Source: Ruminococcaceae bacterium UBA6416 | Lineage (GTDB): Bacteria; Bacillota; Clostridia; Oscillospirales; Acutalibacteraceae | Reading direction: 5' to 3' | DNA length: 64,000 nucleotides | Assembly (NCBI GenBank): GCA_002438505.1 | Contig: DJPI01000076.1 | Span: forward strand, 1 to 64,000 | Shown: piece after piece, positions 27,012 to 36,761 of the stretch | Position numbering within the stretch: position 1 is the first letter of the stretch | Layout of the letters: every line of letters starts with the position of its first letter | Notes under the pieces: generated by a model | Seen by the model: the letters and a program-made list of their open reading frames with translations, nothing else | Database searches by the model: none | Told to the model about the DNA's origin: nothing | Position numbers and translations under genes: made by a program

Positions 27012-27833
27012 TTATATTTCTCTCTCCGCAAAGCCGTTCTGTGTTATTATATATGCACTTTTGAAGCCGCAGCTTCTGCAAAGGCTTTCGGCTGATTTGA
27101 AACCAAAATCAAGCGCCTCAGTGCAATGCGCGTCCGATGTAACGGTTATTCTCATGCCGCGCTTTTTAAGGCGTTCGAGAATGAACCTTGCCGGATAAGG
27201 CACAGACCGGCCGCAGCGGAACATTGCACCGGTGTTGACTTCAAAAATTATATCAGGACTTACGTCACATATTCCGTCAACAACTTCAAGTGCAGCGTTT
27301 CTGTATTTTCTGCTTTTGCTGTTGAAAAGTGCATCGTTTTCGTTAAACTTTTCAATAAGATCAAAATGGCCGACAATGTCCGGCTTCGCTTTGCAGATAA
27401 GGCTATAAACAAGTGAAAAGTAGTGTTCGGCAAGCTTTTGAAATGAGCCGGAGAATTCTCTTTCGGCGCAGCTTTTCAGCATTTGTGCCGTATAATCAAC
27501 AGAGTACATTCTGTTTTCAAAATGCAGCTGATGCACTGAGCCTATTGAAAAGTCAAAGTTTTGAGTGTCAAACGGAAGGCTGTCCGCGTCAAGCTCAATG
27601 CCGTTTGCAGCATAAATTTTCTCCGCATATTTTTTTCTCAGCCTTTTAATTTCCGAAACATAGCTCTCAACCATGTCATAACCTATTGCGTAACTGTTTT
27701 CATAAGGCATTGGGGAATGAACGGAAAGGCCTAGACTTTCAAACGAAAGAGCAACTGCAGCTTCAAGCATTTCCTCGGGTGTATTTTTCCCGTCACAAAA
27801 AACGGTGTGCGTATGACAATTCGATTTAAGCAC
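27012..27833 (-). CDS. histidinol-phosphatase-like PHP hydrolase
   Basis: 273 aa PHP-superfamily phosphoesterase of the HisJ/HisK type. Metal-binding motif NCHTHTVFCDG (HxH) at the N-terminus; SVHSPMP near 43; GIELDAD near 81; IGSVHQLHF near 98; GHFDLIEKF near 165; and TSDAHCTE near 237. Histidinol phosphatase is the family function, but no histidine genes are nearby. I use GTG 27833 (AAAGGCGGA six bases upstream) rather than ATG 27851, which would place that site inside the coding region. Confidence 0.87.
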   Translation of the reverse strand: MLKSNCHTHTVFCDGKNTPEEMLEAAVALSFESLGLSVHSPMPYENSYAIGYDMVESYVSEIKRLRKKYAEKIYAANGIELDADSLPFDTQNFDFSIGSVHQLHFENRMYSVDYTAQMLKSCAEREFSGSFQKLAEHYFSLVYSLICKAKPDIVGHFDLIEKFNENDALFNSKSRKYRNAALEVVDGICDVSPDIIFEVNTGAMFRCGRSVPYPARFILERLKKRGMRITVTSDAHCTEALDFGFKSAESLCRSCGFKSAYIITQNGFAEREI

Positions 27834-27856
27834 GATAATTCCGCCTTTCATAAGTT

Positions 27857-27886
27857 CAGGGAGAACAAGAGGCTTTGTTCTCCCTG
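27857..27886. terminator. hairpin between mannosidase and PHP genes
   Basis: CAGGGAGAACA and TGTTCTCCCTG form an 11-bp stem. A-rich sequence on one side gives a T tract only in the direction opposite to the mannosidase, so as a terminator for that gene it is weak. Confidence 0.45.
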
Positions 27887-27893
27887 AAAAAAA

Positions 27894-30800
27894 TTATGAT
27901 TCATTCGCCTTGCACTTGCTCTTTTTGAGCATTTTTTTGTGTCTGCGTCTTTCTTTGAAGGACATCTTATAGTCAAATGTGCGATTATCAACTCTGTCAT
28001 AAAGCGCGCTGTTAAGGCGAACAAGACCGGTATCAAAGGCTTCTGTTGCGGCGAGTATAAGCAGACCGCTGTCATCCGGAAGTTTGATTTCACTGAAATT
28101 TTCAGTGTTGATTTCATACATGAAAAAGTAAAGCTGTGAACCGGCGTTATCGCCACTCGGTGAGTGGGTGTGTGAAAATTCATAAGCAAGCTTATCAGTC
28201 TTAATAAATGCTGTTTCGGCGCGGTTATAGAGATCCCAGCCGCCGATATATTCATTAATTGACTGGATTTTTATTGAGAGGTTATTTTCTCCAACACCAA
28301 AGTCATAGCTCTTATCGCCGTAAAGACTTGCAGCAATAAAGTAAAGTCTGTTGCCGTTGGTTTTAATTGTCTGACCGTTGCAAAGCAGCGCATTAAATTC
28401 GGCACCGACATCTCCGGTTTCAAACCTGACTCCGTTGCAGTCAATGGCCTTCGGAAAGATTTCGGCCGGAATTGAAGCATTGATTGTTGGAATTGAACCA
28501 GCAGCTCTGTCTGAGTTGAAGGAAGTTGCCTTAACATTAAACGGAAGTTCAACCACCCTCTGTTCTTCCTTTGCAGCAACATTGCATGAGAGCAGAGTGA
28601 GTGCAAAAGTTTTCACCTCAAACGGAGCAAGATCAAAAACAAGCTTGTTGTCAACAACAGTTGCTTCGCCGATTTCCTCCTCAGAGGCGTAAACCTCGCG
28701 AGCACTCAGAATGCCGCTTCCGAGTGAAAGCTCGGTTTTCATCGCGCGGCAGCCTGCGCCCTCGTTGACTCTGACAATAATTTCATCACTGCTCTCACTC
28801 TTTTTGATTGCGCGAATAATAACATTTTCATTACTGATTGAGCAGAACGAATACTCACTGCCAAGCATTCCAAGGTGCTTATCCGAGGTAAAAACGGCCA
28901 TAGGCTGATTGAAAAAGCGTGCTTGAAGCTGCGTTTTCTGAGTAAAATCACCACTGTGTGAATAAATTGCATAACCATATCTGTTGAGGCCGAAGTCCAT
29001 CATTCCCTGAACACTGTCACTGCGATAGTAATATTTCGGTGTATGAAGAACGGTTAGACGGAGTGTTTTTTCATCCTTGAAAATCCAACCGTATTTTGAG
29101 TCGCTCAAAATTGAAACGCCGTAATTCTTGTTTCTGTCGCTGATATCAGCCCATTTCTGAGCCGGAACGGCATAGAGCTTTTTGTTGGCCTTTTTTCTTT
29201 CAATAACACCAAGGCCAAGGTCAAAAACAGCCTTATCATTTCTGAGCTTAAAGCTGAATCCATTATGAAGAGTACGGCCAAACTCACGCCATTCAATCTC
29301 ATTAAAAACATTGATACGGCTGCTTCCGGCAGCAAGCGAAACGTAATAAGTGAAAACCGACTTTCCAACGCTTTGGGTCACTTTAATGGTTGCTCGCGCA
29401 GGTCCTTTTTCAACAACCTCAAGCTTTCCTTTTTCGGCAAATTCCCAAGGATATTTCATGACCTCGTCATACTTCATTTCCCAAGCTGGATATTTTTTGC
29501 TGCCCTTTTCTTTGTTCAGCTCATATCTTATGGGCTTATAGAGCAGCTCAACATCGCCAAGGGACTTGTCAATAATTGAAGAAATATCTCCGTTCTTATT
29601 AATCGAAACAACATATTTGAAGTTTTCAAGCATATTTTCCTTAACGCGCACTCCGGTGTTAATATCACACGGATCATAGCTGTATAGAACATCAAAAACC
29701 TTTAAACCGAGTGCAGGAATATTTGCGCAGAAAGCTGCTTTAATGTAATCAGAATCGGAATAGTTGACCTGTGACGGCATCTCATGACCGTCTTTGTCAA
29801 AAACTCTGACAAATTTGAAGCCCGCCGCCGGAACAGTAATATCGACAGCTTCCATACGAGGCTGTTCGATGCTGTTTGAAACAATAACGGCAATGCCTCT
29901 TGTCCATGAAGTGTCCATGTTTTTGATAATTTCAGCAGTTGAGCCTTCAAAAACATTTGAAAACTGATTGAGGGAAAGAATATAATCGTTCCATGAGCGC
30001 TTATATGCGCGTTCAACCGAGGTTCCGGTGATATCATCATGGAAGGTATGGGCAATGATGCGCTTCCATGCCCTTTCAAGCTCCGATGACGGATACCTCG
30101 CTGCGCATACAGCACAAGCGATAACGGAACTGCGTTCCGCCATGTCGGCAAGTTCCTCATTCCTTCTGTTGCATCTTTTTGAAAAAGCACGCGAGGTATA
30201 AGCGCCGACACCATGATTTGTCATAACAAGCTCGTTGTTCCATTTCGGCAGCTTGTTGATCTGAGAAAGGTCAAGGTTACTTAAATCATCAAATAATTCG
30301 CTTGGAGTTGAGGAAAGAACTTTTATATCGGAAGACGCATTCTGTTCAACCTCATCATTGACTGTTTTTGCAGAAATATCTTTCGGTGCACCGCCGACAT
30401 CACCAACGCCGTGATAAGCCGAAGTCCAACCGAAATCGAAATCTTTAATGTTTTTATTAAGCTTTTTTATGAGTGATTTATTTGTTCTTACATTTTTAAA
30501 CGCCGTGCAGTATGATTTGTTATCAAGAGAGGCAAAGATGGCCTTTCCATCACTTCCGTACCAAAGGCCGATGTCAAAAGGAACTCCGTATGCACTGCCC
30601 CAGGAGAGTTTCTGCGTTGAAAAGCCCTTGAGGTTCGCGTGCTCGGCAACAGCCGGAAGTGCCCAGCCAAAGCCGAAACAGTCCGGAAGATATATGTCAT
30701 TACTTTTAACACCGAATTTCTTTTGAAAATATCCATTGCCGTAAAGAACATTACGAAAAAGAAGCTCCGGAGACGGAACATTGACATCTCCGTTTTCATA

Positions 30801-31061
30801 ACAGCTTCCGGTCACGTTCCACTTTCCGGCAGCAATATATTCTTTCAGCTTTTCAAACCTTTCGGGATAGTATTCCTCAAAAAGTTCATAGCGATATGCG
30901 CCTTCAAAATTGAAACGATAGTTTGGATACGTTTCAAAAAGGCGGAAATTATCATCAAGGGTTTTGGGCAGGCAGGTATCAATAACATACTCAAAATCCC
31001 AATTCCAGATTGTGTCAAGATGCGCCGTTGCAATGGTATAAATTCTTTTTTCTTCAGTCAT
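27894..31061 (-). CDS. alpha-mannosidase, glycoside hydrolase family 38
   Basis: 1055 aa, no signal peptide, so probably cytoplasmic. The N-terminal catalytic domain has the zinc motif TAHLDTIWNW (His14/Asp16), the nucleophile Asp near 127 in LPDCFGFG, and IAHTFHDDITGTS near 350, a third active-site segment of GH38. Beta-rich central and C-terminal domains follow. Expected to remove alpha-linked mannose from N-glycan-type or other oligosaccharides taken up by the cell. Encoded 15 bases after the M28 peptidase gene on the same strand. No mannose transporter is in the window. Confidence 0.92.
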   Translation of the reverse strand: MTEEKRIYTIATAHLDTIWNWDFEYVIDTCLPKTLDDNFRLFETYPNYRFNFEGAYRYELFEEYYPERFEKLKEYIAAGKWNVTGSCYENGDVNVPSPELLFRNVLYGNGYFQKKFGVKSNDIYLPDCFGFGWALPAVAEHANLKGFSTQKLSWGSAYGVPFDIGLWYGSDGKAIFASLDNKSYCTAFKNVRTNKSLIKKLNKNIKDFDFGWTSAYHGVGDVGGAPKDISAKTVNDEVEQNASSDIKVLSSTPSELFDDLSNLDLSQINKLPKWNNELVMTNHGVGAYTSRAFSKRCNRRNEELADMAERSSVIACAVCAARYPSSELERAWKRIIAHTFHDDITGTSVERAYKRSWNDYILSLNQFSNVFEGSTAEIIKNMDTSWTRGIAVIVSNSIEQPRMEAVDITVPAAGFKFVRVFDKDGHEMPSQVNYSDSDYIKAAFCANIPALGLKVFDVLYSYDPCDINTGVRVKENMLENFKYVVSINKNGDISSIIDKSLGDVELLYKPIRYELNKEKGSKKYPAWEMKYDEVMKYPWEFAEKGKLEVVEKGPARATIKVTQSVGKSVFTYYVSLAAGSSRINVFNEIEWREFGRTLHNGFSFKLRNDKAVFDLGLGVIERKKANKKLYAVPAQKWADISDRNKNYGVSILSDSKYGWIFKDEKTLRLTVLHTPKYYYRSDSVQGMMDFGLNRYGYAIYSHSGDFTQKTQLQARFFNQPMAVFTSDKHLGMLGSEYSFCSISNENVIIRAIKKSESSDEIIVRVNEGAGCRAMKTELSLGSGILSAREVYASEEEIGEATVVDNKLVFDLAPFEVKTFALTLLSCNVAAKEEQRVVELPFNVKATSFNSDRAAGSIPTINASIPAEIFPKAIDCNGVRFETGDVGAEFNALLCNGQTIKTNGNRLYFIAASLYGDKSYDFGVGENNLSIKIQSINEYIGGWDLYNRAETAFIKTDKLAYEFSHTHSPSGDNAGSQLYFFMYEINTENFSEIKLPDDSGLLILAATEAFDTGLVRLNSALYDRVDNRTFDYKMSFKERRRHKKMLKKSKCKANES

Positions 31062-31076
31062 GATTCTCAGCCCGCC

Positions 31077-32375
31077 TTACTTTTTTAATCTGTTTTTTTC
31101 ATATGTTTTTATTCCGCCCTTGCTGTCATAAAGCTTTGCAGCCTCAAGGCAAATGTCAAGCGAAAGATTAATGCAGTCCTCGCTGATATTTGTCCAAGTG
31201 TCCTCACGAGTGTGGTAATATGTTTTCGGGTTATGATCAACACCGCAAAAACCGCACGCACGAATTTTGTATTTTGAAAAGCCCTCGGCGTCAACCGCAC
31301 CGGGATAAAGAGATGCGCGTTTCATTTCAATTCCGTTGTTTTTTCCGGCCTCAAAAAGAAGATCCCCGACCGCTTCGCTTTCCTTAACGGTACCGGTGCA
31401 GCCTTGAGTGTAAATTTGAAGCTGCTCAATTTCGCGCATGGTGTCAAGCGTTATTGCAACGGTTTCAATCTCTTTAAGTTCCTGCCTGTGTTTTTTTGCA
31501 AAAGCCTTTGCGCCGCGCAAACCGGCCTCCTCACCGCCCGTGATGAGGCAGCAAACCTCAGTGTCCGAAAAGCGGAAGTTGTTGTTCGCCATTTCCTTAA
31601 GGACACCCATTGCAACATAGCAGGCCGAAAGGTTATCATTTGCACCGTCAACAACAACTTTCCAGTTGATGAAAAAATACATGAGAAACAAAAACGGAAC
31701 AAAAACAAACATTATGATTCCGCAGCTTTTCCAAATCCCTGTTTCAATTTCCGGAACGAATCCGAGCCTGAATGTTGAAATGAGCCTTGCAAGCGTAACA
31801 ACAAAAATGAAGAACATACCAACAATGGAAAAGCACATAATCGGTGCAAGTGTTTTAAGCTGGCCGTGAAGAGAAAATGTCCATTCATTCGCCGCATCGG
31901 CGTGACCGGAAAAAATAATTCTTCGTTTTGTTTGTCCGGAAGGTTTTCTGACGGCGTAAACATTGCGTGAAACTCTCTTTGGAAAAAGGAAGTCAACAAA
32001 CTCCGAATAAAAAAGGAATTCAAACAAAAACATGAGAATGCTCAAAAGCATAAGAGCCGGAGGAATCACTGCAGTAATAAGTTCCGCTTTTGAACTTCCC
32101 GGATATATGTATGACGGAAACAGCCAATACATTGCAATGGAAATAAAGCAAAAAGTGACTGCAATAATGATGAAGCCCATAAAAGCGTGCGGATGAAGCT
32201 TAAAATCTTCCATCCGGACATCATCGGCATATTTTTCAAGCTCGGTTTTGAAATACGCCTGCGCGTCCCGTTCGCTTTTTGAACCAGGTGCCCGTTTTTT
32301 AAAATTCTCACACACATAACGTATGCCGTCTTTCATGAATTGCTGCGTTTCATTACCCGCTCTGAAAGCAAACAT
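31077..32375 (-). CDS. membrane-bound M28 family peptidase
   Basis: 432 aa. Zinc aminopeptidase motifs: SGHADAANEW (His), DGANDNLSACY (bridging Asp), TGGEEAGLRGAKAF (Glu pair), and YYHTREDTW near the end (His). Two hydrophobic pairs (about 65-130) and further helices (about 185-240) interrupt the fold, so it is an integral membrane member of the M28 peptidase family. Start ATG 32375 follows GGGAGGAA by a few bases; the in-frame TTG 32390 is rejected. It leads a two-gene unit with the GH38 mannosidase. Confidence 0.88.
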   Translation of the reverse strand: MFAFRAGNETQQFMKDGIRYVCENFKKRAPGSKSERDAQAYFKTELEKYADDVRMEDFKLHPHAFMGFIIIAVTFCFISIAMYWLFPSYIYPGSSKAELITAVIPPALMLLSILMFLFEFLFYSEFVDFLFPKRVSRNVYAVRKPSGQTKRRIIFSGHADAANEWTFSLHGQLKTLAPIMCFSIVGMFFIFVVTLARLISTFRLGFVPEIETGIWKSCGIIMFVFVPFLFLMYFFINWKVVVDGANDNLSACYVAMGVLKEMANNNFRFSDTEVCCLITGGEEAGLRGAKAFAKKHRQELKEIETVAITLDTMREIEQLQIYTQGCTGTVKESEAVGDLLFEAGKNNGIEMKRASLYPGAVDAEGFSKYKIRACGFCGVDHNPKTYYHTREDTWTNISEDCINLSLDICLEAAKLYDSKGGIKTYEKNRLKK

Positions 32376-32471
32376 AAAAATTCCTCCCAATCAGAATTAT
32401 TTAAGTTTATCACATATAGCTTAAAAATACAATAAAATAACATTAATTTTGTTCACTTTTCAGCAACGAAT

Positions 32472-33191
32472 TTATACCGGTAGAAAACTGAACGCAACGG
32501 CAAAAATTATTGTTGGCAGCATATTGGCCACACGGATTTTTTTGTCAAACATGAGATTGACGCCAACGCAAAAAATCATCATTGAACCAACAAAGCTTAT
32601 CGCGGTTACAGCGGAATCTGTTAGAAGCGGCTCAACAAGCTTTGCAAGGAGTGTAATTAAACCTTGAACCACGGCGAGCGGTATAACGGAAAAGACAGTA
32701 CCCTTACCCATTGCGGAAGCTATCACCATAACAATCACCATATCGAGCACGGCCTTTGTGAACAAAGTTGAATAATCATGGCTGAGCGCATCCTGAATAG
32801 GCCCAATGACTGCCATTGCTCCAACGCAGATTGTCAGCGAGGCGCTGACAAAGCCGGAAATAAAGCCGCTGTCATTTTCGCTCTTTGTTTTCACTCTGAG
32901 CCAAGAGGCAAAGCGTTCGGTCTGATGCTGAATATTAATAAGCTCACCGAAAAACGAGCCCAAGGCAAAAGCAACCACCATCAAAACAATCTGAGCCGTT
33001 CCGTTTTCTGCTTTGTTCAGTTCAATGATTCTTCCTATCCCACCTGCAGCGCCGATAAAAATAACGGCAAGTCCCATACTTTGCGTAATAAGCTCGCAAA
33101 AGCGTTCTTTCAGCGCCTTTTTAAAAACCATTCCGATAATCGCGCCGACAATGACCGCCGCGCAGTTCACAACAGTTCCAAGTCCCGTCAT
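32472..33191 (-). CDS. DUF554 membrane protein (YqgA-like)
   Basis: 239 aa with about seven hydrophobic helices. The N-terminus MTGLGTVVNCAAVIVGAIIG, the ELINIQ segment near residue 85, and the GAMAVIGPIQDAL region near 115 are typical of DUF554. A transporter or channel role has been guessed for the family; nothing here settles it. GGAGACGA precedes ATG 33191. It stands alone between the tyrS terminator and the M28 unit. Confidence 0.85.
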   Translation of the reverse strand: MTGLGTVVNCAAVIVGAIIGMVFKKALKERFCELITQSMGLAVIFIGAAGGIGRIIELNKAENGTAQIVLMVVAFALGSFFGELINIQHQTERFASWLRVKTKSENDSGFISGFVSASLTICVGAMAVIGPIQDALSHDYSTLFTKAVLDMVIVMVIASAMGKGTVFSVIPLAVVQGLITLLAKLVEPLLTDSAVTAISFVGSMMIFCVGVNLMFDKKIRVANMLPTIIFAVAFSFLPV

Positions 33192-33235
33192 TTAATCGTC
33201 TCCATGTTTAATCAGTGATTATTTGAACACCAAAA

Positions 33236-33261
33236 TCAGCCGGACAAAAATGCCCGGCTGA
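33236..33261 (-). terminator. terminator after tyrS
   Basis: CAGCCGG (33237-33243) and CCGGCTG (33254-33260). The minus-strand read continues ATTTTGG, a weak T tract. Confidence 0.5.
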
Positions 33262-33276
33262 AATGCAGTCTGTGTT

Positions 33277-34503
33277 TTATTCAAGAACAAGTTTGTTGAA
33301 CACTTTCTTGCCCTTTTTAAGGATAACATGACCTTTTTCAAAAGCCGAGGCGGAAATGACTGCAGCAAAATCCGTCACCTTTTCATCATCGAGCGAAACA
33401 CCGCCCTGTTCAATAAGGCGTCTGCCCTCGCCTTTCGACTTAATGATTCCGGCCTTGAGCATTGCGTCAATGACGGAAATTGAAGAATCTGTGAAATCAC
33501 CGTTTGAAAGGACAGTTGTCGGCATATGCTCAAGATCACCGCCGACGCCAAAAAGAGCCTTTGCGGCCGTCTGAGCCTTGAAAGCCTCTTCCTCGCCGTG
33601 AACGAGTTTGGTCAGCTCAAAAGCAAGAATTTCCTTTGCGGTGTTAAGCTGGCTTCCTTCCCAAGTGCTCATCTTGTCAATTTCTTCAAGCGGAAGGAAT
33701 GTGAGCATCCGGATGCACTTGAGAACGTCACCGTCCGCAACATTTCTCCAATACTGATAAAACTCATACGGACTTGTTTTTTCCGGGTCAAGCCAAACAG
33801 CACCCTTCTGGGTCTTTCCCATTTTTTTGCCCTCAGAGTTAAGAAGCAGGGTAATCGTCATCGCATAAGCATTTTTTCCAAGCTTCTTTCTGATAAGCTC
33901 TGTTCCGCCGAGCATATTACTCCACTGGTCGTCACCGCCAAACTGCATATTGCAGCCGTAATCCTGGAAAAGACGGTAGAAGTCATAGCTTTGCATTATC
34001 ATATAATTGAACTCAAGGAAGGAAAGACCTTTTTCCATTCTCTGCTTATAGCACTCGGCTCTGAGCATATTGTTAACAGAGAAGCAGGCGCCAACATCGC
34101 GCAGAACATCAATGTAATTGAGCTTTAAAAGCCAGTCGGCATTGTTGATCATGAGGGCTTTTCCGTCTGAAAAGTCAATGAAACGGCTCATCTGCTTTTT
34201 GAAGCAGTCACAGTTGTGCTGAATGGTTTCCGGCGTCATCATGGTGCGCATATCGGTTCTTCCGGAAGGGTCGCCGATCATACCTGTGCCGCCGCCGATG
34301 AGGGCGATGGGCTTATTTCCGGCCATCTGAAGGCGTTTCATCAGGCAGAGAGCCATGAAGTGTCCAACATGAAGTGAGTCCGCTGTCGGGTCAAAGCCAA
34401 TGTAAAAAACAGCCTTTCCGTTATTAACAAGATCGCGAATTTCTTTTTCATCCGTCACTTGGGCAATAAGGCCTCGGGCAACAAGTTCATCATATATCTG
34501 CAT
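33277..34503 (-). CDS. tyrS: tyrosyl-tRNA synthetase
   Basis: Class I aminoacyl-tRNA synthetase that charges tRNA-Tyr; 408 aa. HIGH-type motif SLHVGHFM near residue 42, tyrosine pocket GFDPTADS, the [10 protein letters not shown] region near 190, and a KMSKS-loop variant KKMGKT near 240. The C-terminal S4-like RNA-binding domain holds [19 protein letters not shown] seven bases before ATG 34503. The 70-base gap to recN is too short for a T-box, so tRNA-dependent control by that route is not present here. Confidence 0.96.
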   Translation of the reverse strand: MQIYDELVARGLIAQVTDEKEIRDLVNNGKAVFYIGFDPTADSLHVGHFMALCLMKRLQMAGNKPIALIGGGTGMIGDPSGRTDMRTMMTPETIQHNCDCFKKQMSRFIDFSDGKALMINNADWLLKLNYIDVLRDVGACFSVNNMLRAECYKQRMEKGLSFLEFNYMIMQSYDFYRLFQDYGCNMQFGGDDQWSNMLGGTELIRKKLGKNAYAMTITLLLNSEGKKMGKTQKGAVWLDPEKTSPYEFYQYWRNVADGDVLKCIRMLTFLPLEEIDKMSTWEGSQLNTAKEILAFELTKLVHGEEEAFKAQTAAKALFGVGGDLEHMPTTVLSNGDFTDSSISVIDAMLKAGIIKSKGEGRRLIEQGGVSLDDEKVTDFAAVISASAFEKGHVILKKGKKVFNKLVLE

Positions 34504-34547
34504 TATTTTTCCTCCGTTATGTTTTAAAGTGTTAAACTGCGATAAAT

Positions 34548-34576
34548 ATAATACCTATATTTCAGCACAATGTCAA
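34548..34576 (-). promoter_or_regulatory. promoter of tyrS overlapping the recN stop
   Basis: On the minus strand: perfect TTGACA (34571-34576), 17-base spacer, TATTAT (34548-34553). The -35 lies across the recN termination codon. Confidence 0.75.
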
Positions 34577-36246
34577 GAAGAGATTGAAAAATCAATAAGC
34601 TCCTGCGCCGATTTAAGTGTTGACGGTGTTATCACATCGCCGCCGATAATTCGCGCAAGCTCTCTGATTCTGTTTTCTGAGTCAAGTTTTTTAATTTTTG
34701 TCACCGTTTCTTCTTCATCGGTCTGCTTTTCAATGAGAAGATGATTATCGGCAAAGGCCGCAATCTGAGCCAAGTGCGTAACGCAGATGACCTGCTTTCC
34801 GAGTGACACCTCACGCAGCTTCGCGGCAATCTTATGAGCAGCCCTTCCGCTCACCCCGGTGTCAATCTCATCAAAAATCATTGTGCCTTCATCGGTATTT
34901 CCGGCAAGTACACACCGAATTGCAAGCATCACTCTTGAAAGTTCACCGCCGGATGCAATTTTTGAAAGCGGCTTTTCCTCTTGACCGGCGTTGGCGCTGA
35001 AAAGAAACTCAACCTCGTCAAGGCCGTTTTCATAAGGCTCTCTGTCTTTGAAGCCGACAGTGAATTTTGCATAAGGCATATCAAGGAAAGCCAGCTCACT
35101 TGAAACCTGAGCCTCAAACCTTAGCGCCGCGGCTTTTCTGTGGTCTGAAATGAGGCAGCCGAGGTCAAAAACTTCCTTTTCACACGCGGCAAGTTGTTCT
35201 TCAAGTCCCGCCTTTTTTTCATCGGAAAAAGCTATCGTGTCATATTCCTCTTTTGCTTTTTCAAGATAGGAAAGCATTTCTTCTTCGGTACTGCCGTATT
35301 TTTTTGAGAGACGGTATAATATGTCAAGTCTTGATTCAACGCTGTCAATGCTCATATCGGATTCACCGGCTTCTTCAATTTTTGCCGTAATATCCGAAAG
35401 GCATTCATCCATCTCATACTTAAAGTCTGTTACCGATTGAGAGTACGGCAAAAACTCACTGTGATAATCACTCAGTTGAGCAAGAAATGAGCTGAGCGCA
35501 TACAGATTTTGCGCAAGCCCGGCCGTGTTTTCATCTCCGGCAAGAAGCGAATGGCAGGCATAAAGATTGTTAATGATCATCTCACGGTTTTGAATTTTTG
35601 CCTTTTCCGCCTTGAGATTTTCAATTTCTCCAACGGTTATATCGGCAGACTCAAGCTCGTTGATCTGATATTCAAGAAAATCAAGGCGGTTCTTTTTGTC
35701 TGCCTCGTTACTGTTAAGAGCCGAAAGCTCTCTTTTGATGCCGAGCATCTTTTTATATAAAACGCGATATTCTTCCAGAAGTCCGCCGCAGTTTGCAAGC
35801 GCATCAATATAACCGAGATGGCTTTCGCTCTGAAGAAGCTTCTGGCTGTCATGCTGGCCGCAGATTGTGATGAGTTCGCGGCCGAGGCGTCTGAGCATTG
35901 TTGCGGTCACAGGCTGACCATTGACCTTGCAGGTGTTGCGTCCGTCAGTGGTGATAGTTCTGCTCACAAGCAATGTCCCGTCATCTTCCCCCTCAATGTC
36001 AAGCTTCGCAAGAATGTCCTTAACATTCTGAGAAATATTTTCAAAAAACGCAGTAACTTTTGCGCCTTTTTCGCCGTTGCGGACAATGTCTTTTGAAGTC
36101 CTTTCGCCAAGAATAGCATTAATTGAGTCGATTACGATGGACTTTCCGGCGCCGGTCTCACCGGTCAGGATATTAAGTCCGCTTTCAAAGAAAATGTTTG
36201 CCTTTTTGATAACGGCCACATTTTCAATTTTCAAATCAGTAAGCAT
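34573..36246 (-). CDS. recN: DNA repair protein RecN
   Basis: SMC-like ATPase used in double-strand-break repair; 557 aa. N-terminal Walker A LTGETGAGKSIVID near residue 29; a helical coiled-coil region (about 150-360); C-terminal signature KIASGGELSRVMLAIR and Walker B TMIFDEIDTGVSGRAA near 465-495. The ribosome-binding site before ATG 36246 is weak. Last gene of the nusB-to-recN run, 51 bases after argR, the usual argR-recN pairing of Firmicutes. Confidence 0.95.
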   Translation of the reverse strand: MLTDLKIENVAVIKKANIFFESGLNILTGETGAGKSIVIDSINAILGERTSKDIVRNGEKGAKVTAFFENISQNVKDILAKLDIEGEDDGTLLVSRTITTDGRNTCKVNGQPVTATMLRRLGRELITICGQHDSQKLLQSESHLGYIDALANCGGLLEEYRVLYKKMLGIKRELSALNSNEADKKNRLDFLEYQINELESADITVGEIENLKAEKAKIQNREMIINNLYACHSLLAGDENTAGLAQNLYALSSFLAQLSDYHSEFLPYSQSVTDFKYEMDECLSDITAKIEEAGESDMSIDSVESRLDILYRLSKKYGSTEEEMLSYLEKAKEEYDTIAFSDEKKAGLEEQLAACEKEVFDLGCLISDHRKAAALRFEAQVSSELAFLDMPYAKFTVGFKDREPYENGLDEVEFLFSANAGQEEKPLSKIASGGELSRVMLAIRCVLAGNTDEGTMIFDEIDTGVSGRAAHKIAAKLREVSLGKQVICVTHLAQIAAFADNHLLIEKQTDEEETVTKIKKLDSENRIRELARIIGGDVITPSTLKSAQELIDFSISS

Positions 36247-36297
36247 AGATTATCAAAGCTGAAAACCAGTCAGCCGTCCTTTCAATATGTTAATTTG

Positions 36298-36747
36298 TCA
36301 GGCAATATAGCCCTTGATCCGTTCGCAAAACGCTTCGGCCGCCTTTTCATCGCGGCAAAGAACAAAAAATGTGTTTTCTCCGCCAAGAGTCCCAACGATG
36401 TTTTTTTCAAGCAGATTGTCAACTGCTTCACAGGCAGCCCCCGCCATTCCCGAAATACACTTGACAACAACCATGTTCCCCGCATAGTCGACACCTGTAA
36501 CGGAATGGACAAGAATAGAAAGAAATTTTTGCGACATATCTTCGCTCTCATTTTTTGCGGCCGAATACTTGTATCTTCCGTTTTCAACAGGCGATTTCAC
36601 AAGCTTGAGCGCTTTGATATCACGGGAAACCGTTGCCTGAGTGACGTTATATCCGAGCTCATGAAGCCGACACATCAGCTCCTCCTGAGTTCCGAGTTCT
36701 TCCTTTTCAACAAGTGAAAGTATAGCCTCATGTCTGTTCCTTTTCAT
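36298..36747 (-). CDS. argR: arginine repressor ArgR
   Basis: 149 aa. N-terminal winged helix-turn-helix with LGYNVTQATVSRDIKALKL (about 30-50), and a C-terminal hexamerisation and arginine-binding domain with GTLGGENTFFVLC near 118-130. The canonical GTIAGDDT loop is here GTLGGENT, with the second Asp replaced by Asn, which could alter ligand contact. ATG 36747 is preceded by AAAGGAGA; the in-frame ATG 36765 lies ahead of that site and is rejected. Between nadK and recN. Confidence 0.93.
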   Translation of the reverse strand: MKRNRHEAILSLVEKEELGTQEELMCRLHELGYNVTQATVSRDIKALKLVKSPVENGRYKYSAAKNESEDMSQKFLSILVHSVTGVDYAGNMVVVKCISGMAGAACEAVDNLLEKNIVGTLGGENTFFVLCRDEKAAEAFCERIKGYIA

Positions 36748-36761
36748 TTTTCTTTCTCCTT

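Noticed and set aside
34504..34572. T-box riboswitch before tyrS
   Set aside because: Only 70 bases, filled by promoter and ribosome-binding site; no T-box sequence.
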